DNA of 64,000 nucleotides from Armatimonadota bacterium (GTDB lineage Bacteria > Armatimonadota > HRBIN16). The position numbers and the translations under genes were made by a program. Location of the stretch: contig BPGT01000001.1 of the NCBI GenBank assembly GCA_026003175.1, positions 1,092,839-1,156,838 of the forward strand, written 5' to 3'. How positions within the stretch are numbered: the first letter of the stretch is position 1; the number at the start of each line of letters is the position of its first letter. The notes under the pieces are model-generated. The model was not told the DNA's origin. It saw nothing but the letters and a program-made list of their open reading frames with translations, and did not search any database. Of this stretch, positions 51,186 to 59,654 are shown piece after piece.

Positions 51186-52619
51186 ATGCGTTGCACCAAA
51201 ATCGTCTGCACCATTGGGCCCGCCACCGCATCACCCGAACGCCTCCGCATCCTGATGGAAGCCGGCATGGACGTGGCACGGCTGAACTTCTCGCATGGCA
51301 CGCACGAGTCGCACAGGCAAGTTATCGAGCACATTCGCCGAATCAGTGCGGAACTGGACAAGCCTGTAGCGATATTGCAGGACCTGTGTGGTCCGAAACT
51401 GCGATTGGGCACCCTGCCTGAAGAAGGCGTCTCTGTCGAGAGCGGACAAAATGTGCGTTTCGTGCTGGCGGAGGATGGCTCCGACGCCGAGAATATCCCC
51501 TTGCCCTCCTCCACGCTGTTCGCTCTGGTACGCCCCGGCGAACGGATACTGATCGACGATGGGAGTATAGAGGTAGCGGTTACGCAGCGCGACCTGAACA
51601 CCATTCACGGCGAGGTGCGCATCGGCGGGGTTTTACGCTCCCACAAAGGGGTGAACCTGCCCGATACCCGTCTGCCCGTGACCTCTGTCACCGAACGCGA
51701 CCTGGACGACCTGCGCTTTGGCATCCAGCAGGGGGTAGACTGGGTAGCGGTCTCCTTCGTGCGCGAGCCGGAAGACCTACAGCCAGTGCGCTACACGATA
51801 GAGGCAGCGGGCGCGGACGTTCGCGTTATCGCCAAAATTGAGAAGCGTGAGGCGGTGGAGAAACTCGATAAGATTCTGGAAGTAGCAGATGGCGTCATGG
51901 TGGCGCGCGGCGATTTGGGGGTGGAAGTGCCCATCGACGAGGTGCCCCTGATACAGAAGGAGATTATCGCCCGTTGCAATCGCGCGGGCAAACCGGTGAT
52001 TACCGCCACCCAGATGCTAGAATCGATGATTTCCGCTCCACACCCCACCCGCGCCGAAGCCACCGATGTAGCGAACTCCATTCTGGACGGTACCGATGCG
52101 GTGATGCTATCGGGAGAGACAGCGGTTGGACAGTATCCCGTCGAAGCGGTGCAGGTAATGCATCGTATCGCCCTCCGCACCGAACAGGCGTTGAAAGAAG
52201 GAGTGGTGCTACAGCCTAACCAGCCTGTTGCAGGAAGCCTGAGCGTGACAGAAGCGGTCGCGGAAGCGGTATGCCACATCGCGTACGACATCAGCGCCCG
52301 CGCTATCATCTGTGCTACCACATCAGGCAGCACCGCACGCCTCGTCTCCAAGTACCGTCCCAAGACGCCGATAGTAGCTTTCACCCCCTTCGAAAGTACC
52401 TACCGACAGCTTGCGCTATCGTGGGGCGTACAGCCGCGGTTGATACCGCAGGTATACACGATGGAGGAAATGCTGCAAACCGCGGTGAATACAGCGGTAA
52501 GCATGGGGCTGGCACGCGAAGGCGATAAAGTGGTTATCACCGCCGGAGTGCCTATCGGCGTGCCGGGCAATACTAATCTGATTAAGGTACATACGATTGG
52601 ACAGCCTATCGTGGCTTAG
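51186..52619 (+). CDS. pyk: Pyruvate kinase
   Basis: A 477-aa enzyme that makes pyruvate and ATP from phosphoenolpyruvate. Conserved parts: TKIVCTIGPATASPERLRIL at the start, LNFSHGTHESHRQ, VAVSFVREPEDL, the active site IAKIEKREAVEKLDKIL, MVARGDLGVEVP, ATQMLESMISAPHPTRAEATD and SGETAVGQYPVEAV. The C-terminal regulatory domain is present, and no PEP-utiliser extension follows. CAAGGAGA precedes the ATG. Immediately follows eno. Confidence 0.97.
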   Translation: MRCTKIVCTIGPATASPERLRILMEAGMDVARLNFSHGTHESHRQVIEHIRRISAELDKPVAILQDLCGPKLRLGTLPEEGVSVESGQNVRFVLAEDGSDAENIPLPSSTLFALVRPGERILIDDGSIEVAVTQRDLNTIHGEVRIGGVLRSHKGVNLPDTRLPVTSVTERDLDDLRFGIQQGVDWVAVSFVREPEDLQPVRYTIEAAGADVRVIAKIEKREAVEKLDKILEVADGVMVARGDLGVEVPIDEVPLIQKEIIARCNRAGKPVITATQMLESMISAPHPTRAEATDVANSILDGTDAVMLSGETAVGQYPVEAVQVMHRIALRTEQALKEGVVLQPNQPVAGSLSVTEAVAEAVCHIAYDISARAIICATTSGSTARLVSKYRPKTPIVAFTPFESTYRQLALSWGVQPRLIPQVYTMEEMLQTAVNTAVSMGLAREGDKVVITAGVPIGVPGNTNLIKVHTIGQPIVA

Positions 52620-52628
52620 GGGGTGAAA

Positions 52629-53003
52629 ATGACACGTCGGGGCGCACGAAAGGAAAGGTTTCCGCTTCCGCGAAGCAAGAGGCGCAGCAAAGGGCTGCTT
52701 GTTCTTGGACGCTGGATGCTGGCGAGTATCGTATGCTTGATAGCAGGTAAGCTGGTGCTCTCCTGGGGCGGAACGGTGGTTATGCTGGCGCATGCCGCCT
52801 ATGAGCAACGACAGGAAATCGCCAGCCTGCGGGTAGAAACCGAGCGGTTGCGTGAGCAAAACGCCGTGTTGCGCGAGGAGATGCGCAGGCTCAGCACCCC
52901 AAGCGGTATCATCCTTGAGGCACGTAAGCAGGGATACGGCTTTCCGGGCGAAAAGCTGCTGGTGATAGAACATCCACAAGATTCTTCGCTTCGCTCAGAA
53001 TGA
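52629..53003 (+). CDS. FtsB/DivIC-like septum protein
   Basis: A 124-aa protein with a basic N-terminus (MTRRGARKERFPLPRSKRRS), one membrane helix (~28-50) and a coiled coil (~60-95) with RQEIASLRVETERLREQNAV and LREEMRRLSTPSG, then EARKQGYGFPGE as in FtsB/DivIC-type division proteins. The last 9 residues (PQDSSLRSE) come from a dispersed repeat that supplies the stop codon. The ATG follows AGGGGGTG by a few bases; GTG at 52623 is less likely. Confidence 0.75.
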   Translation: MTRRGARKERFPLPRSKRRSKGLLVLGRWMLASIVCLIAGKLVLSWGGTVVMLAHAAYEQRQEIASLRVETERLREQNAVLREEMRRLSTPSGIILEARKQGYGFPGEKLLVIEHPQDSSLRSE

Positions 53004-53025
53004 CGGGCGGGTGTACTCTTTGTCA

Positions 53026-53090
53026 CGCTGAGTGCCAGCGAAGCGTCTCAGCGACCACGACCCGATGGCTTGGCAAGAGCCTCGCCCTCC
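53026..53090. repeat. Dispersed REP-like fragments
   Basis: CGCTGAG (53026-53032) pairs with CTCAGCG (53047-53053), with GCGAAGCG in the loop. After it, 53062-53090 read in reverse gives GGAGGGCGAGGCTC followed by TGCC and AGCCATCGG, a near copy of ~25532-25560. Related bits lie at 24620-24655, 52984-53003 and 62570-62640. Confidence 0.7.
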
Positions 53091-53113
53091 AGAAAAATGA
53101 GATCGACAGACCA

Positions 53114-54031
53114 TTACGTTGCGGCTAACACGGCACGTAACGCCTCTTCCAGCTGCGGATAGCGGAATGTATAGCCAGTCTGCATCGCTACCTGTGGGAC
53201 CACACGCTGGCTCCAGAGCAACGTCTCGCCTAGCTCGCCTGCAAAGAGTCGCAGGGCAAAACCCGGTACCGACAGCCACGAGGGGCGCCTTATCACCCTG
53301 CCCAGCACTTTGCAGAACTCCTCTAATCGCACGATGCCCGGAGCCACCACGTTCACTGCTCCATCTACCGCCTCGTTCTGCAGGGCGTGCAGGACCAGGC
53401 CGGTGACGTCATCCAGATGTACCCACGGGAACCACTGCCGCCCGCTACCAAACGGACCACCCACAAAGAGGCGGAAGGGTAGAAGCATCTTCTCTAACGC
53501 GCCACCCCCCTCGCCTAGCACAACACCAATGCGCAGTTTGACCACACGCATGTCTGCCTCGCGCGCCTCATCTGCCGCCTGTTCCCAGCGTATCGCCAGT
53601 TCGGCAAGAAAGCCTGTGCCGGGCGGGCTAGATTCGGTTAGCTCCTCTTCGCCTCTATCACCGTAAATCCCCACCGCGCTGGCGTTGACCAGCACTTTAG
53701 GACGCGGGTTCGCTTGCCGCATCGCCTGCACGAGGGTGCGCGTGCTGTTCACCCGGCTATCGATAAGCCTCTGTTTGAACTCCGGTGTCCATCGCCGCGC
53801 TGCCACGCTTTCGCCCGACAGGTTCACTACTGCATCCGCATCCGATAACGCCTGGGGAAGCCCTTCGGGTTGCTCCGGCGACCACTGGGCGATTCCAGCT
53901 CCCTGCGGCACCCTTCTCGCCGCACGGGAGACATCGCGCGTGAGCACCGCTACTTCGTGACCTGCTAACAACAACTCCCGACACAACGCCTTGCCGATGA
54001 ATCCGGTACCGCCTGCGATAATAATTCGCAT
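53114..54031 (-). CDS. TIGR01777 family NAD-dependent epimerase/dehydratase
   Basis: A 305-aa SDR protein of the YfcH/SDR39U1 type. The nucleotide loop IIAGGTGFIGKALCREL is at the N-terminus, followed by DAVVNLSGESVAARRWTPEF, the VNASAVGIYGDRGEEELTE active region, and WFPWVHLDDVTGL near residue 215. Substrate unknown, though the family is linked to cell division or envelope metabolism in other bacteria. The ATG at 54029-54031 has GGAGGAGG upstream. Convergent with the FtsB-like gene. Confidence 0.88.
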   Translation of the reverse strand: MRIIIAGGTGFIGKALCRELLLAGHEVAVLTRDVSRAARRVPQGAGIAQWSPEQPEGLPQALSDADAVVNLSGESVAARRWTPEFKQRLIDSRVNSTRTLVQAMRQANPRPKVLVNASAVGIYGDRGEEELTESSPPGTGFLAELAIRWEQAADEAREADMRVVKLRIGVVLGEGGGALEKMLLPFRLFVGGPFGSGRQWFPWVHLDDVTGLVLHALQNEAVDGAVNVVAPGIVRLEEFCKVLGRVIRRPSWLSVPGFALRLFAGELGETLLWSQRVVPQVAMQTGYTFRYPQLEEALRAVLAAT

Positions 54032-54067
54032 TGTGAGCCTCCTCCTACCCCCTTAAATTATAGCATC

Positions 54068-54097
54068 TTGCACTTCGCAGGTATATCATGCTACATT
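54068..54097 (+). promoter_or_regulatory. Possible promoter for the URO-D-like gene
   Basis: TTGCAC (54068-54073), 18 bases, TACATT (54092-54097), 30 bases before the ATG. Confidence 0.4.
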
Positions 54098-54126
54098 AGC
54101 AGAGAAAATCCCTACGGGAGGCATTG

Positions 54127-55167
54127 ATGAGCTATACCATCGGCATGGAAGCGATACGCCTGCATCGCCCAGAGCGGCTGGCACATACCGAATACTGTAG
54201 CAACTATGCGCTGGTGCGAGCGGTCACGGGCAAAGATCCCGCCAAAGGCTCCGACGCCTGGCGTGAGTTCCACGACGCCTGGCAGATAGACCTGCTCTGG
54301 GTGACGAACGACGGCCCCGTTGCCTGGTCACACCGGGGTAGGACAACCGACATGGGGCACGCCGAGTTTCTGGAAGGAGGCATCGACCGACGCGACCATG
54401 TATGTTGCCCATTTCAGGATGTGGAAGAGGTGCTGCGGTTTGACGCGGTAGAGGAGTACGGTTTGCCCGACATGGACGAACTGGTAGCCTATTATGAAGG
54501 TTTCTACCGCAGGGGGCAGGCGGAGAACCCCAACCAGATATTCACGGCAGGCTACTACAAGACCATCGTGTCGGGGGCGATAGAGGCTTTCGGCTGGGAT
54601 ATGCTGCTGGAAGCTGCTGCCGACCGCAAGCGTTTCGACAGGGTGCTGGAAAGCTTTTATCGGTTATCGTTGCACCATTATCAGGCTTGGGCGAAGACCT
54701 CCGCGCCTGTGTTCATCTGCCACGATGATATGGTGTGGTCGGGTGGTCCGTTCATGCACCCTGATTTCTACCGCTCCGCCATCTTTCCGCGTTACGCGAA
54801 GCTGTGGCAGGTATTGCACGAAGCGGGCAAAGTGGTGCTATACTGCTCGGACGGCACGTGGACAGAGTTTGTGGACGACATTGCACGGGCAGGCGCAGAC
54901 GGTTTCATCTTCGAACCCACTACCTCGCTGGACTATGTAGTGGAGCGATACGGTAAGACGCACGTCATTATCGGTAGCAAGGTGGATGCACGAACGCTCA
55001 CCTTCGGCACGCGGGAGCAGATACGGCATGAGAGCGACGACACACTGCACCTCGCCAAAGGTTGCCCTGGTTTCATCTTCGCGGTGGGCAATCATATCCC
55101 CAGCAATGTGCCTGTGGACAACGCGCTGTTCTATTTCGAATACCTCAGCCAAAACTGGTGGCGCTAA
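54127..55167 (+). CDS. Uroporphyrinogen decarboxylase-like protein
   Basis: A 346-aa protein of the URO-D superfamily fold, which also includes MtaA/CmuA corrinoid methyltransferases. FICHDDMVWSGGPFMHPDFY and VLYCSDGTWTEFVDDIARAG match the barrel strands of the wider group; HVIIGSKVDARTLTFG and GFIFAVGNHIPSNVPVDNA are the usual C-terminal blocks. The heme-type N-terminal motif of HemE is absent, so it is not HemE. Similar standalone genes occur among sugar-degradation genes of environmental bacteria. GGGAGG precedes the ATG. Its stop shares bases with the convergent gene. Confidence 0.75.
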   Translation: MSYTIGMEAIRLHRPERLAHTEYCSNYALVRAVTGKDPAKGSDAWREFHDAWQIDLLWVTNDGPVAWSHRGRTTDMGHAEFLEGGIDRRDHVCCPFQDVEEVLRFDAVEEYGLPDMDELVAYYEGFYRRGQAENPNQIFTAGYYKTIVSGAIEAFGWDMLLEAAADRKRFDRVLESFYRLSLHHYQAWAKTSAPVFICHDDMVWSGGPFMHPDFYRSAIFPRYAKLWQVLHEAGKVVLYCSDGTWTEFVDDIARAGADGFIFEPTTSLDYVVERYGKTHVIIGSKVDARTLTFGTREQIRHESDDTLHLAKGCPGFIFAVGNHIPSNVPVDNALFYFEYLSQNWWR

Positions 55168-56270
55168 AGGGCGAACACCTTCGGCGGCTCCACTTCGCTC
55201 GCCCGCCCCGCGTTGCGTCGAATCTGTTCCACCTCTTCATCGGGGATAGCGCGCTCGAACCGTCGGAATCCTGCTACCTCAAAGCCGTGCTTGTGCGCCA
55301 TGCGGGTAATCTCCTCTACCTGTTCCACACTGATGTCCGCACCCAGCGTGAAGCACTCGTAACGTCTCTCCAACGCAAGGATGATGGTCTCGGCGATGCA
55401 CGCCTCCGCATGTTTGGGCGGGAAGCCGAAGTTGAAGCCGAAGTCCACATTCTGCCCGGGCACGCGGATAACACCACCATCGATGACCAGCACATCGTTA
55501 CGCCTCTCATAGACGGCTGAGGACACATTGCGCGGGCGAGCCACGTCGCACACCACTGCGCCCGGTCGCAGGTCCTCCGGTTCCACCAGCACATCCGTTG
55601 CCGAGCTGACCGCGATGACGATATCGGCGTCGCGCACAGCAGCGCGCGAATCGGTAGACACATGCACTGCGGCATGGGTGGAACAGGCAATCTGCTCCTG
55701 CAACGCCTCCAGTCTTTCTCTGTTGCGCGCGACGAGGGTTATCTCCGCAACATGCTTTGCCAGAATGCGTGCGCAAACGCTGCCGATCGCTCCTGTCGCA
55801 CCGATGACCGTGGCTTTTGCCTCTTCGGCGCGGATGCCCATCCTCGCCGCTGCCAGCAAAGCCCCCTGCAAGGCACTGCCCGCCGTGTACGAGTTGCCAG
55901 TAGTGACGGGGGTATTCAACGCGCGCGCCACACTGACTCCACGGTCGCCCACTACCTTCAGAAACGCACCTAGCCCAATAATCTGTGCGCCCAGCCCCTC
56001 CGCTATCCGCCCCGCCTGCACAATTTTGGGCAGAACCTTTTCAAAAGGGGTCTCCAGTAGAACGCGCGGTGTCATCGGCAAGGCGATGAACCAGCCCTCC
56101 GCCTGCGCGCCCGTTCGGGACTCGATGCCAGTGATATGGGAAAGTACGCGCGGTGGGATGTGTCTAAACACCCCTTCCACCCACCGAAACGGAACAGCCT
56201 TCAGGATGGGATACTTTCGGGTAAAGTCGCTCTGGCGCAACGGATGCAAGATGAACGCAAATCGCTCCAC
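55164..56270 (-). CDS. Acyl-ACP-reductase-like NAD(P)-dependent oxidoreductase
   Basis: A 368-aa protein resembling the cyanobacterial long-chain acyl-ACP reductase (AAR). Shared blocks are ERFAFILHPLRQSDFTRKYP at the start, IIGLGAFLKVVGDRGVSVAR, TGNSYTAGSALQGALLAA, the nucleotide loop VIGATGAIGSVCARILA and RPRNVSSAVYERRNDV. Cysteine positions used for the acyl thioester in AAR were not pinned down. The start is GTG at 56268-56270, where homologues begin; the window reading extends to 56291 without a ribosome binding site. Likely reduces an acyl thioester or aldehyde; substrate open. Confidence 0.7.
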   Translation of the reverse strand: MERFAFILHPLRQSDFTRKYPILKAVPFRWVEGVFRHIPPRVLSHITGIESRTGAQAEGWFIALPMTPRVLLETPFEKVLPKIVQAGRIAEGLGAQIIGLGAFLKVVGDRGVSVARALNTPVTTGNSYTAGSALQGALLAAARMGIRAEEAKATVIGATGAIGSVCARILAKHVAEITLVARNRERLEALQEQIACSTHAAVHVSTDSRAAVRDADIVIAVSSATDVLVEPEDLRPGAVVCDVARPRNVSSAVYERRNDVLVIDGGVIRVPGQNVDFGFNFGFPPKHAEACIAETIILALERRYECFTLGADISVEQVEEITRMAHKHGFEVAGFRRFERAIPDEEVEQIRRNAGRASEVEPPKVFAL

Positions 56271-56304
56271 AATACGATACCGCCTGTCCACAGGTTTCGC
56301 CTAC

Positions 56305-56333
56305 ATTGTACCTGCTTCCGGGCAGATACGCAA
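56305..56333 (-). promoter_or_regulatory. Promoter for the AAR-like gene
   Basis: On the minus strand TTGCGT (56333-56328), 17 bases, TACAAT (56310-56305). The start near 56298 gives a ~28-base leader to the chosen GTG. Confidence 0.55.
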
Positions 56334-56637
56334 CCCACCCTGTGGATTGCCTTTCAGATTAGTGCATCTATCACTCTCCAGAAAACAGTTGCTCCTACCA
56401 TTATCATGACCAGCTACTGGCTTTTTTGCACCCGGTTCACCTTTCTCATGGGAGACATCCTCCGCGCTAAAGGTAAGGTTTCCCAACGATAGAGTATGAC
56501 AGCACAGACATCGTGCGTCGGGCAAGATATCTTTTCGCAACCGCACGATGCAGGTGGTCGCGCAGGAAAGCCTGTAGCCCGGCCTCCCTACAATTTGGCA
56601 CTATGATTGCAAGATTGCGAAGATTTGCCGAGCGTGA
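56334..56637. other. Intergenic stretch, nothing recognised
   Basis: About 300 bases between the promoter of the AAR-like gene and the end of the beta-helix gene. No coding-like frame, tRNA or terminator hairpin was found by eye on either strand. Confidence 0.4.
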
Positions 56638-57975
56638 CTACAGATACCCGCCGGCGTAGCCCACGTTGAACTTCATGGTAGTTTCCTGCGCGTCGTCCAG
56701 GCGGATGTTCGCTTCCACGTTGCGATGCATCAGGTTCTCGGTGATAAGCGTGCGGTCGGCATTGACCAACTCCACCCCGACGCGGTTCTCTTGAAACTCG
56801 TTCTTTCGGATGATATGGCTGTGCGGGCGCGGGGCGATTGGTTCGCCTTCTTTCATCTCTAATGGGCGGATGCCGTGGTCCTGGTTCGCCGCGATGCGTA
56901 CCCCCTTTCCGCAACGGGTGAAGATGTTTTCCTCAATCAGCCAGTCACGGCTGGTGTCATTTTCGGGGACGGCGCGGGCAAACTCAGGCACATATTTGCT
57001 CCACAGCAGGATGCCGTGTCCACACGCCTGAAAGGTGTTTCGTCGTACGGTGAAGTCTACTCCGTTTTCCACCGCGATGCCCGCCTGTCGGTTATGCAAC
57101 ATACGGTTCTCTTCTATGACGAACTCGCGTGAAAAGCCCAGCCAGAAACCGTAGTTGCAGTAGTTGGCGAAGTTGTTGCGGTAGATGTTGCCCCGGCTGA
57201 AGGTGGCTTCGAAGGCGATGTTGGGGCTGTAAGAGCCGTCGTTCTCCTCAAACAGGTTATCGTCGCAGCCAACAGGCTCCATTTGCGGCGTCATGCCCGC
57301 AAGGAAAAACCCGTCGCCGCCCAAACGGGCATAGTTCCTGCGGAAGGTATTCCGGCAGGATTTGTACACAATGAGAAAGCCGGTGGCGTCCGCGCCCATG
57401 TGTCCGTAACGCTCGCCACGCGGCTCGTAGCGGCAACAAAAGTCAGCAAAGTTATCCTCGTACAGGCTGTCGCTGGTATCGTACAGGTGGAACCCGAAGC
57501 CGCTACAGTAGTTAGCGACGTTGCCCCGTACGGTCAGATGACGGCAATGGTAAGCCAGCAAACCGTTCATCTGGTGTTGCAGGTCGTTGTCGGCAATCAG
57601 GCTCTCTTCTACACGGCACAATAGGATGCCCCCGCCATACGCCTTCTCGGCAGGAAGCCAGATATCCAGAAAGATAGTGTTCGGCTCCACTTCAGCGGTG
57701 GAAGTAATCTGGCAGCCGGTGATGGTTAGGTGTTCGCAGTCGGTAGCATGGATACCGTGATAGTACTCGCGCAAGCGCAGCCCCTTAATGGTTACGCCTC
57801 CTCGTCCTTCCACGTGCACCCCCACGCCTGTACGGTCTTTGCCGATGAGCAGCGCTCCGTTGCCGTCCAGAGTAACTCCATCGGCAGCGATGGTAATGCC
57901 GTTCGGTAGATAGTACACGCCCGGTTGCAGCACAACATCTTCGGTAATCACCATCCCATCGGCTGGAACAACCAT
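56638..57975 (-). CDS. Right-handed parallel beta-helix protein (NosD/pectate-lyase-like)
   Basis: A 445-aa protein of repeated ~22-residue coils: EYYHGIHATDCEHLTITGCQ, HQMNGLLAYHCRHLTVRGNV, LHNRQAGIAVENGVDFTVRR, CGKGVRIAANQDH. The N-terminal segment has VYYLPNGITIAADGVTLDG, as in NosD/CASH-type proteins. No signal peptide was seen, so export is unclear. Such proteins often bind or cut sugars; no clear catalytic residues stand out. The gene lies next to TauE, which may be unrelated. The first codon is ATG (57975), with AGGAGGA upstream. Confidence 0.75.
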   Translation of the reverse strand: MVVPADGMVITEDVVLQPGVYYLPNGITIAADGVTLDGNGALLIGKDRTGVGVHVEGRGGVTIKGLRLREYYHGIHATDCEHLTITGCQITSTAEVEPNTIFLDIWLPAEKAYGGGILLCRVEESLIADNDLQHQMNGLLAYHCRHLTVRGNVANYCSGFGFHLYDTSDSLYEDNFADFCCRYEPRGERYGHMGADATGFLIVYKSCRNTFRRNYARLGGDGFFLAGMTPQMEPVGCDDNLFEENDGSYSPNIAFEATFSRGNIYRNNFANYCNYGFWLGFSREFVIEENRMLHNRQAGIAVENGVDFTVRRNTFQACGHGILLWSKYVPEFARAVPENDTSRDWLIEENIFTRCGKGVRIAANQDHGIRPLEMKEGEPIAPRPHSHIIRKNEFQENRVGVELVNADRTLITENLMHRNVEANIRLDDAQETTMKFNVGYAGGYL

Positions 57976-57986
57976 TTTTCTCCTCC

Positions 57987-58760
57987 TCAGCGAAGAATCA
58001 ATTTGACGGCAGCTACCGCCGCCAGTACCAGTATCACGCTATCGAAAAGTTTCTGTGGGATGTGTGGCAGTAGCCACCTGCCCAGATACACTCCGGCTAC
58101 AATGACCGGTATCACCGTCGCGTTGAACAGCAGACTGTGCACGGTGATTATCGGTCGGGCTGGGTTCATAAGGCTCAGCGCGATAAACAGCGGCAATTTG
58201 GACAAATTGACCGCGAAGTAGTACCACGCAGACGTTCCCATGAATTGCTCTTTAGGCAAGCCCAGGCTGGTCATGTAGATACCCATGATAGGTCCCGCCG
58301 CATTGGAAACGGTGGTGGCGAAACCGGCGGCGGTTCCCGTGGAAGCCACACCTATCGGTGAGTGCGGGGTCAGGCGTTCGCCCAATCGCTGGCGCAGCAA
58401 GTGTATCGCCAGCATGATTAGCACCAGCGTACCGATAAGCGGCTCCAGCAGGTCTTTGCCCTCTCTGTTTTCACCGAGCCACCACAGCACCAGCGCGCCC
58501 ATCGCCATCCCGACAACCACCCAGGGGATGAGCTCTATCAGGCGTTTCCACTGTGTATGCTGACGATACCATCTTACCGCGAAGATGTCACCCACAATGA
58601 GCATAGGGAGCATGGTACCAACGGACGCCCTTCCCCCAAAAGCGGCGGCTAACAGAGGAACTACCAGAATGCCAATACCCGGCACGCCCGTTTTGGAGAC
58701 GCCTATCAGGAAAGCGGCGAAGACTCCCAGTAGTATCTGCCAACTCTCGTATGGTAACAC
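57987..58760 (-). CDS. TauE/SafE family anion exporter
   Basis: A 257-aa membrane protein with seven or eight helices. The TauE/SafE motifs are GVFAAFLIGVSKTGVPGIG in the first helix and TAAGFATTVSNAAGPIMGIY in the second half. Members export or import sulfite, sulfoacetate or other C1/C2 sulfonates. GTG start at 58758-58760, one base after the stop of the gene upstream, so it is translated with the PD-(D/E)XK protein. Substrate not deduced. Confidence 0.88.
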   Translation of the reverse strand: MLPYESWQILLGVFAAFLIGVSKTGVPGIGILVVPLLAAAFGGRASVGTMLPMLIVGDIFAVRWYRQHTQWKRLIELIPWVVVGMAMGALVLWWLGENREGKDLLEPLIGTLVLIMLAIHLLRQRLGERLTPHSPIGVASTGTAAGFATTVSNAAGPIMGIYMTSLGLPKEQFMGTSAWYYFAVNLSKLPLFIALSLMNPARPIITVHSLLFNATVIPVIVAGVYLGRWLLPHIPQKLFDSVILVLAAVAAVKLILR

Positions 58761-58761
58761 C

Positions 58762-59607
58762 TCAGCGCGTTGCCCTGCCAGATACGACTAAAGTGCCTTC
58801 CACCTGTTCCCCCCGATGGTTCACCAGGCCGATCCCTGTGGCGCGAAGCACCTCAATCGTGGGCTCATCGAAGCGCATCGCGAACACGTAGGGCAGGTAG
58901 GGCGGAGCATAACCCGCCTCTCGAAGCCTGCGCTGGTAGTTCTTCGATTGCACCCGTTGCGCCCAGCGGTACACATCCTTCGTGCCGAGGCGATGCTTTA
59001 CTTCCACCACCACGGTCAAATCTTGACCATCAGGATCCGTCGCCAGCAAGATGACATCTACTTCGCCGTCGATGATGGCAGACTGCACCGATTTGTGGAT
59101 GACGTAGCCCCGCTTTTTCAGCACCCATGCCACCATGTCCTCTGCTTCGTCCTCGACAGTCATGCCGATGGTGTTGGACAGGTTGCGCACTTCGCGCTGC
59201 AGGCGCTCGAAAGCCACCTCCAGACGTTGCTGTCCTCGCTCCAGACGGTCCAGGCGCGCATCTGTCTGCTGTCGGTATCGGGCGAATTCCTCTTCGGTGC
59301 GCCGCTGTGCCTCGGCAAGAGCCTGCACCGCCTGCTCCAGACGGGTCAGCCGCTCGTTCGTCTCCTCGCGGTATCGGGCGAATTCCTCTTCGGTGCGCCG
59401 CTGTGCCTCGGCAAGAGCCTGCACTGCAGAGGTCAACGCCGCAATCTGCTCATCCGTACGCTGCTGTGCCTCGATGAGCTGGCGTATCTGCTGAGGAAGC
59501 GTTAGAAACTCCTGCCCCAGCAACGCTTCCAGCAAGCGACCCCTCCATTCAGGGTGCTGCTGCAAAATCGCAAGCAGGTCGTCTAAATCCTGCACCGTGA
59601 AAGGCAT
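58762..59607 (-). CDS. Coiled-coil PD-(D/E)XK nuclease-like protein
   Basis: A 281-aa protein with a long coiled coil (~45-140) made of two near-identical 32-residue units, each starting AVQALAEAQRRTEEEFARYR, and a C-terminal PD-(D/E)XK-type fold. IDGEVDVILLA and VVVEVKHRLG supply the Asp and ExK, and VQSKNYQRRL follows. Similar proteins (DUF3782-like) are common and may be orphan restriction or DNA-repair nucleases, or scaffolds. The ATG at 59605-59607 is used because AGGTGG lies upstream; the longer frame is not coding-like. Downstream TauE is coupled to it. Confidence 0.75.
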   Translation of the reverse strand: MPFTVQDLDDLLAILQQHPEWRGRLLEALLGQEFLTLPQQIRQLIEAQQRTDEQIAALTSAVQALAEAQRRTEEEFARYREETNERLTRLEQAVQALAEAQRRTEEEFARYRQQTDARLDRLERGQQRLEVAFERLQREVRNLSNTIGMTVEDEAEDMVAWVLKKRGYVIHKSVQSAIIDGEVDVILLATDPDGQDLTVVVEVKHRLGTKDVYRWAQRVQSKNYQRRLREAGYAPPYLPYVFAMRFDEPTIEVLRATGIGLVNHRGEQVEGTLVVSGRATR

Positions 59608-59626
59608 CTTTCTACCACCTGTTGTA

Positions 59627-59632
59627 TTATAC
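59627..59632 (-). promoter_or_regulatory. -10 box upstream of the nuclease-like gene
   Basis: A perfect TATAAT on the minus strand, 19 bases before the ATG. No good -35 was found at 16-18 bases, so the promoter may depend on an activator or be weak. Confidence 0.35.
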
Positions 59633-59654
59633 CGTGATTTTCGAGAATAGTCTT

